From NCBI GenBank assembly GCA_947589145.1, contig CANQCB010000055.1:1-9729 (forward strand): a stretch of DNA of 9,729 bases, written 5' to 3'. The position numbers were made by a program, and so were the translations under genes. This document shows, piece after piece, positions 5,435 to 9,729 of this stretch; the stretch's first letter is position 1; every line of letters starts with the position of its first letter. The notes under the pieces are model-generated. The model was not told the DNA's origin. It ran no database searches and saw nothing but the letters and a program-made list of their open reading frames with translations. Origin of the DNA: an uncultured Clostridia bacterium (GTDB lineage Bacteria > Bacillota > Clostridia > Christensenellales > Pumilibacteraceae).

Positions 5435-6199
5435 TTATTTCCTTTCCACCGAAATGAAACGGCGTTCGCCGTTCGGCATTTGCTCGTATTTTTCGTAACG
5501 ATCCGAGTATTCGTATATCAAAAGGTTGGGATTTGCACGCGTGCGGAAAATTTTCGGCGTTTCCTCTCTGCGCGCACGCGCCGCCTCATAGTCGGAAATG
5601 CTTATCGTCCTGTCGGACTGCGCATTCTGAGGCTGCAAGTAAGGCGAAAAAGCGGGCTGAGAGGGCTCGGGCGCGGACGTGGACGGAGAGGACGAGAACG
5701 AAGAATATACGCCGTCATGCTCGGACTGCGTCGGGCGCGAATAATCGTTGCCGTAACCGTAATCGCTCACGGGGCGATCCTCGGGGCGGGACGCGGGACG
5801 AGGCGCTTCGTAATACGCGCCCGGTTCGGCGTACATGCGATTGGTATATCTCGCCTGCTCCGCTGCGACATATTCGGAGGCGTCGCGGCGGTCGTCGGCG
5901 AGCACGTATTCCGTCCTTTCCGATTGCGGTGCAATCGGTGTTTCGGGCTCTTTCGGCTTTTGCGTGAGCGACACCTCGGCGGTAGACGCTTCCTTTTTGG
6001 CTTTCTTATCTTTCAAGAAATAAACGAGCATAAGCGAGCCCGCGAAAGACAACGCCAGCCCGATGAAATAATACGGCCATGAGCCTACGATCGTCCCGGA
6101 TATCGCCGCTATCATGAGAAAGATAAGCGAATACACGATGGGTAACCACAAATGCATTCCGAACAATACGGTGCTTACTACTTGAAAAAATTTCTTCAC
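5435..6199 (-). CDS. Small two-helix membrane protein with a long disordered cytoplasmic tail
   Basis: I do not recognise this 254-residue protein. The start is GTG, supported by AAAGGAAAG (6206-6214) upstream. Residues 1-7 are basic. Two hydrophobic helices follow, at about 8-38 and 43-62, joined by a very short outside turn. KDKKAKK (63-69) then marks the inside face, so the C-terminal three quarters should be cytoplasmic. Residues 71-215 are low complexity, rich in Pro, Ser, Tyr, Glu and Arg, and probably unstructured. The last ~38 residues (217-254) look more ordered: a hydrophobic NLLIYEYSDRYEKYEQ stretch, then GERRFISVER, perhaps a beta hairpin. It starts 75 bp after serS with no clear terminator between, so it is probably co-transcribed with serS. 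The layout suggests a membrane anchor for a binding tail. No enzymatic motif is visible. Confidence 0.82.
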   Translation of the reverse strand: MKKFFQVVSTVLFGMHLWLPIVYSLIFLMIAAISGTIVGSWPYYFIGLALSFAGSLMLVYFLKDKKAKKEASTAEVSLTQKPKEPETPIAPQSERTEYVLADDRRDASEYVAAEQARYTNRMYAEPGAYYEAPRPASRPEDRPVSDYGYGNDYSRPTQSEHDGVYSSFSSSPSTSAPEPSQPAFSPYLQPQNAQSDRTISISDYEAARARREETPKIFRTRANPNLLIYEYSDRYEKYEQMPNGERRFISVERK

Positions 6200-6274
6200 G
6201 TTCGTCTTTCCTTTGCGCTTCGCGCCATTAAAACTTTTCCGTTGTATAAATTCCGACGGCGGACGTCGATTTGA

Positions 6275-7555
6275 CTATCGAATAACGTCCTTACCGATAA
6301 ATTTGCGCAACACTTCGGGCACGACTATCGACCCGTCCGCTTGCTGATATTGCTCAACGATCGCGGGGAGTACGCGGCTGGTCGCGAGTCCGCTGCCATT
6401 GAGGGTGTGCACGAATTCGTTCTTGCCCGACGCGGCTTTATAGCGCGTGCCGTTGCGGCGCGCCTGATAGTCGTTGGCGTTGGATACGCTGGACACCTCT
6501 TTATATATCCCCATGGACGGGATCCATACCTCTATGTCGTAAGTCCGCGCCATGGAAGCCGAGCAGTCGCCCGCCGCGAGTTTGGAGAGTCGGAAGTGCA
6601 AGCCGAGTTTTTCCACGAGGGAGCAGGCTTTGCCCACGAGCTCCTCGAAAGCCGCTTTGGACTTGTCGGGGGTGGTGATCTGCACCATTTCCACCTTGTT
6701 GAATTGGTGGCCGCGGATCATGCCGCGCTCTTCGCTGCGATAACTGCCCGCCTCTTTGCGGAAGCAGGGGGTGTATGCGAACAACTTTTTGGGGAGTTCG
6801 CTCTCCTTCAATATCTCGCCCGAGTACAGGTTGACGAGGGCGGTCTCCGCCGTCGGGAGCATGAATTTTTGCTTTTTCTTGCTCTCGGCGTCGGCGTCCT
6901 CCACCCAATATACCTCATCGAGGAATTTGGGGAACTGACCGGAGCCGTAGCCGCAATTATATCCGAGCGCGAGGGGCGGAAGAATAAATTCGTAACCGTC
7001 GGCAAGGTGCTCGGAGATGAAGAAGTTGAGGAGCGCCCATTCGAGTTCGGCGCCCGCGCCGCGGTATATCCAATGCCCCGAACCCGAGAGTTTGGTCCCG
7101 CGCTCATAATCGATCAAGCCGCATTTTTGGCAAAGGGTGACGTGGTCGAGGGGCGTGAAGTCGAATTCGGGCTTTTTGCCGAACACCTTGATGACCTCGT
7201 TGTTCTCCTTGCCGCCGGCGACAACGTCGTCGTCGGGAAGGTTGGGCAGACGGCAAATAAGATCGTTCAATTCGGATTCCGTCGCGGCGATCTCCTTATC
7301 GCCCGCGCTTATCTCCTCGCCTATCGCCTTGGTGCGCGCGATTATTTCGCCGACGTCCAAGCCCGCCTTTTTGAGTTTGGGGACTTCGGCGCTCGCCTTG
7401 TTACGCTCGCTTTTGAGCTCGTCGATTTTTACTATCAGGGCGCGGCGTTTTGCGTCCAACTCGATTATCCTGTCGAGGTTTGCGTCGCAACCCTTTTTCG
7501 CGAGTTTGGCTCTGACCCCCTCGGTATCCGTTAAAATCAATTTGATGTCTATCAT
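6275..7555 (-). CDS. serS: Seryl-tRNA synthetase
   Basis: This class II synthetase charges tRNA-Ser with serine. It has 426 residues, the normal bacterial length. The N-terminal tRNA-binding arm (about 30-103) is a charged helical hairpin. Motif 1 lies around 168-194 (GAELEWALLNFF...YEFILPP). TAET (235-238) belongs to the serine pocket. Motif 2 is FRKEAGSYRSEERGMIRGHQF (265-285), and motif 3 is around NGSGLATSRVLPAIVEQYQ (386-404). It varies from textbook enzymes: motif 2 has YRSEE where AGRDT is common, and the usual SSCSN is SSVSN (355-359). The start is ATG with GAGGT (7565-7569) upstream. A likely promoter with a large palindrome lies just before it. I see no T-box-like element in the 254-bp upstream gap. 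Confidence 0.97.
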   Translation of the reverse strand: MIDIKLILTDTEGVRAKLAKKGCDANLDRIIELDAKRRALIVKIDELKSERNKASAEVPKLKKAGLDVGEIIARTKAIGEEISAGDKEIAATESELNDLICRLPNLPDDDVVAGGKENNEVIKVFGKKPEFDFTPLDHVTLCQKCGLIDYERGTKLSGSGHWIYRGAGAELEWALLNFFISEHLADGYEFILPPLALGYNCGYGSGQFPKFLDEVYWVEDADAESKKKQKFMLPTAETALVNLYSGEILKESELPKKLFAYTPCFRKEAGSYRSEERGMIRGHQFNKVEMVQITTPDKSKAAFEELVGKACSLVEKLGLHFRLSKLAAGDCSASMARTYDIEVWIPSMGIYKEVSSVSNANDYQARRNGTRYKAASGKNEFVHTLNGSGLATSRVLPAIVEQYQQADGSIVVPEVLRKFIGKDVIR

Positions 7556-7585
7556 TTGGTTTCTACCTCGTTTCGCTACGCGATA

Positions 7586-7614
7586 AGTGTATCATAATAT
7601 GCCGCGAATTACAA
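7586..7614 (-). promoter_or_regulatory. Putative serS promoter with extended -10
   Basis: On the minus strand TTGTAA (7609-7614), a 17-bp spacer and TGA-TACACT (-10 hexamer 7586-7591, preceded by TGn) fit an extended -10 promoter. Predicted initiation near 7579 gives a leader of about 24 nt before the serS ATG. The -35 lies inside the right arm (minus direction) of the palindrome at 7606-7640, so a bound repressor could block it. Confidence 0.5.
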
Positions 7615-7640
7615 GTATTTTTCGAAAATAATTGTAATTC
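7606..7640. promoter_or_regulatory. 35-bp near-perfect palindrome overlapping the serS -35 (operator candidate)
   Basis: Two 16-bp arms (7606-7621 and 7625-7640) flank a 3-base centre. They pair at 15 of 16 positions, the exception being G7615 opposite A7631. It is strongly AT-rich. Its position over the -35 hexamer suits an operator for a dimeric regulator. An AT-rich hairpin with another role, such as a weak terminator, is the alternative. Confidence 0.6.
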
Positions 7641-7732
7641 GTCCGAGAACGAAAGGACAATTCGGTTAAAAATTCGATTTCCGCTTTGGGGATATTTTAC
7701 TTCGGCTTTGGATAGACCAACCGCAGATAAGG

Positions 7733-7764
7733 AAAAGCGGACCGACGTCAGTCGATCCGCTTTG
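7733..7764 (-). terminator. Terminator of the surface-protein gene
   Basis: A 13-bp stem (7734-7746/7751-7763) with a 4-base loop lies 46 bp past the stop codon. One pair is a G-U that exists only on the minus strand. The following T tract is short (TTTTCC). Nearby sequences offer alternative pairings: GACCAA/TTGGTC (7762-7767 with 7715-7720, minus strand) and CCGC/GCGG (7737-7740 with 7721-7724). The folded region may therefore be larger than a simple hairpin. Confidence 0.7.
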
Positions 7765-7772
7765 GTCAAGCA

Positions 7773-7811
7773 AAATATATTAACTTTTCGAAGTCAAATA
7801 TATTAACTTTT
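7773..7811. repeat. 16-bp direct repeat at the 3' end of the surface-protein gene
   Basis: AAATATATTAACTTTT occurs at 7773-7788 and 7796-7811, a 23-bp period. The second copy overlaps the stop codon of the surface-protein gene (7810-7812). It is AT-rich and lies between the stop and the terminator. It may be a slipped duplication or a short recombination remnant. Confidence 0.8.
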
Positions 7812-9729
7812 AGTCCGTTGCTGCCGCAGTAACGCCGATCATCAAGAGACCGCCTTCCCAACCGGTATAGCCCAACGAAGCAGGAGTTGCAATCGTATAG
7901 GTAAGTTCGCCGACAGTAACAGTCGATCCTATCGTGGGTGTAACCGTACTCGTCGTGAAGTTACTTGCTTCTTCCGCGCCGAACACACCTATTTGCACAT
8001 GGAGGTAAAGCTTCGAGCTGCTGTTTGCAGCGCTATTTGCGTCTAACGTCATCTGTACGGTGAATTTACCTGCTTCCGAAACAACTACGGTAGCGTCAAC
8101 CAATTCGTGTTCACCGCCTGTCGTGTACTGCCATCCGTTTTCATGGTCCTGAACGCTGTACTTAAAGTTCGTAGCAATCGCAGCCTGAGCCGCATCGGTG
8201 GTGGTATAAAGCGTCGTGCCGTAAGTACCGCTCAAAACGAGGGTTGCTTTGTCGCTGACGTTTTCAAGGGTCGCGCCTGTGAAAACTACGGCTTCGTTAC
8301 GGGCGTAAAGCAGGATGCCATCCCAGAACGAGTTACCTACGTAGTATACCATACCGTCGGATCTTGTTGCGGTTACGGCGTTAAGCATCTTGTTGTTTCC
8401 GTCGAATACAAATTGATCTTCGAGTACGGGGATAGGCTCGGAGCATGCGGAACTTGCAAGGTTGGTCTCCGTCGCGCCAACAACCACGTTGCCGTCCTTA
8501 TCCTTTATCTTAACGTGTGCGTATCCGATGACGTTCGGCGAAACTTTGGAAAGATCTACCGTTACGGAGAAGCTACCGTCGGCGCCGATCGTAGCCTTGT
8601 CGTCGGGATCGTTGCTGCCGGTGAACCACCAAGAAATTTCGATCTCGCCGCCGTACCAAGATTCGTCAAATACCTGACCTACAAACTTGATCGAAGGCTC
8701 TGCGCCGTCGGTCGTTTCTATCTTGAAGGAGTATTGAGCGTCGTTATAGTAAACTTTGAGAACGGGATCGAGTAATTGACTTCCGCTGTTGTCGGACTTG
8801 AACAAATAGTTGTACTTGCCGACCATTACTTTTTGATCGGGGTCAACTTCCACGTCGTTGGTGTGAACGATAAGCGCTTCGGTCAAATCCTTATTGTCGG
8901 GATCGCTGAAGCAGATAGTCATCCATCTGTCGCGGAGACTCGACTGAGCGGAGATCTTGGTAAGATCGAATTTCGCTTCGAAGGTATTGTCCATGCCCTT
9001 GGTTACGTTATCGAAGGATACGACATTCGTTCCGTCGACAAGATTGAGCGCAACGGAAGTAACGCCCTCGACAAACTCACCGGTTACAACCAAGTAAGGC
9101 TTTTCGCTTTCGGTTTTAAGCTCGGCCGTGCTGAGCGTTACGCCGGCATACGCCCAACCTGCTTTCATGGTGATGTTTCCGGTGGTTTCGGGAGTAATCG
9201 TCACAACGCTGCCGCTGCCGCTTGCATACGACCAGGAAGTGAACTTATAACCGGTTCTGGTCAAGCCCGTGCCGTCCGTCGGAAGAGAAATGTTCTCCTC
9301 AACGTTCAGATAAGAGAACGTGATAACGCCGTCTTCGTTCTTATAATTGTTCAAACTCTCATAAGCCGAAGTATCGGCAAGCGTACCGCCTTTAAGATCG
9401 ATCGTGACAAGATATTCTACCGTAACGGGAACGGTGGTCGTCTGCCCCTGATAGCTTATCGTTATTTCGGTCTCGCCGCCCAAGAACTTCGAGGGAGAAA
9501 CGGTGTAACCGTCTGCCGTTCCTTCTTTAAGAGGGATCACGTCGGTGGAAGTGTCGGCATAAGTTGCCGTTACGACAAGCCCCGTCAAATCAACGGAATC
9601 GTTTGCGACGTAAGTCGTCTTCGTCAATCCCGTTGCTGAAATCGAACTAACCTGCTTCTTAACGGTTACGGTGATCGCAACGTCCTCGTCTATCGAGCTT
9701 ACGGTGTAGTAGCCGTTTCTCAGGCTCGC
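7810..9729 (-). CDS. Large secreted/surface protein with Ig-like, InlB-type and triplicated beta modules (5' end outside window)
   Basis: The frame is open from the right edge to a TAA at 7810-7812, giving 639 residues. The true start and any signal peptide are outside the window, so an internal TTG at 9627 should not be taken as the start. The first ~30 residues (NGYYTVSSIDEDVAITVTV) look like the end of an earlier beta domain. Residues ~32-105 fit a Big_3-type bacterial Ig domain (TYVANDSVDLTGLVVTATY ... TEITISYQGQTTTVPVTV). Residues ~107-194 fit a Listeria-Bacteroides/InlB_B repeat (IDLKGGTL ... RTGYKFTSWSY ... ITMKAGW). Residues 194-639 hold three divergent copies of one beta module. No LPXTG motif, membrane tail, dockerin or SLH domain ends the protein. 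The domain families point to an extracellular role in adhesion or glycan binding; the specific function is unknown. serS lies downstream but is separated by a terminator. Confidence 0.88.
   Translation of the reverse strand, partial: ASLRNGYYTVSSIDEDVAITVTVKKQVSSISATGLTKTTYVANDSVDLTGLVVTATYADTSTDVIPLKEGTADGYTVSPSKFLGGETEITISYQGQTTTVPVTVEYLVTIDLKGGTLADTSAYESLNNYKNEDGVITFSYLNVEENISLPTDGTGLTRTGYKFTSWSYASGSGSVVTITPETTGNITMKAGWAYAGVTLSTAELKTESEKPYLVVTGEFVEGVTSVALNLVDGTNVVSFDNVTKGMDNTFEAKFDLTKISAQSSLRDRWMTICFSDPDNKDLTEALIVHTNDVEVDPDQKVMVGKYNYLFKSDNSGSQLLDPVLKVYYNDAQYSFKIETTDGAEPSIKFVGQVFDESWYGGEIEISWWFTGSNDPDDKATIGADGSFSVTVDLSKVSPNVIGYAHVKIKDKDGNVVVGATETNLASSACSEPIPVLEDQFVFDGNNKMLNAVTATRSDGMVYYVGNSFWDGILLYARNEAVVFTGATLENVSDKATLVLSGTYGTTLYTTTDAAQAAIATNFKYSVQDHENGWQYTTGGEHELVDATVVVSEAGKFTVQMTLDANSAANSSSKLYLHVQIGVFGAEEASNFTTSTVTPTIGSTVTVGELTYTIATPASLGYTGWEGGLLMIGVTAAATD

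Noticed and set aside
7556..7809. T-box riboswitch for serS
   Set aside because: I looked for the conserved T-box sequence and an antiterminator/terminator pair on the minus strand and saw none. The hairpin at 7733-7764 is better explained as the surface-gene terminator.
9625..9627. TTG as the start codon of the surface protein
   Set aside because: The same frame continues upstream to the window edge and encodes a typical beta-domain end, so the TTG is internal.

Overview
This 9.7 kb window is a bacterial chromosome segment in which every gene I can support lies on the minus strand. The gene families, Shine-Dalgarno sites and sigma-70/sigma-A type promoters fit an uncultivated member of the Clostridia (Bacillota). 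That placement is inferred from gene content and style and no 16S gene is present. The order in the direction of transcription (right to left) is: a large secreted or surface beta-rich protein whose N-terminus lies outside the window; serS; a small two-helix membrane protein of unknown function; purF; trxA; leuS; tRNA-Asn(GUU); and then an 860-bp non-coding region built from copies of the tRNA-Asn 3' end.

Right part (7810-9729): the 3' part of a modular extracellular protein. It has a Big_3-type Ig domain, an InlB/Listeria-Bacteroides type repeat, and then three divergent copies of a ~135-150 residue beta module that I do not recognise. It ends without a sortase signal and is followed by a hairpin terminator. 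Between it and serS lies a 254-bp gap holding a 16-bp direct repeat, that terminator, and a long near-perfect palindrome overlapping the -35 of a likely serS promoter.

Middle part (1006-7555): housekeeping genes. serS and the membrane protein are 75 bp apart and probably share a transcript that ends at a hairpin at 5390-5416. purF carries an Ntn propeptide, the catalytic Cys and all four expected 4Fe-4S cysteines, and has its own terminator. trxA and leuS are 34 bp apart and probably share a transcript. trxA has no Shine-Dalgarno site, and its likely promoter sits right against its ATG. leuS has no terminator of its own; its stop is followed within 16 bp by a perfect TTGACA-17-TATAAT promoter for tRNA-Asn, so the tRNA can be made from its own promoter and by read-through.

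Left part (1-857): no convincing protein gene. Downstream of tRNA-Asn the sequence alternates terminator hairpins with two elements bounded by inverted copies of the tRNA-Asn 3' end. The two elements share a 99-bp block (96 identical positions) made of three successive short hairpins. This is the least conventional part of the window and the best candidate for something undescribed: a small tRNA-tail-associated repeat family, possibly a mobile or integration remnant. The far left (about 40-226) is a pyrimidine-rich tract with an 18-bp direct repeat.
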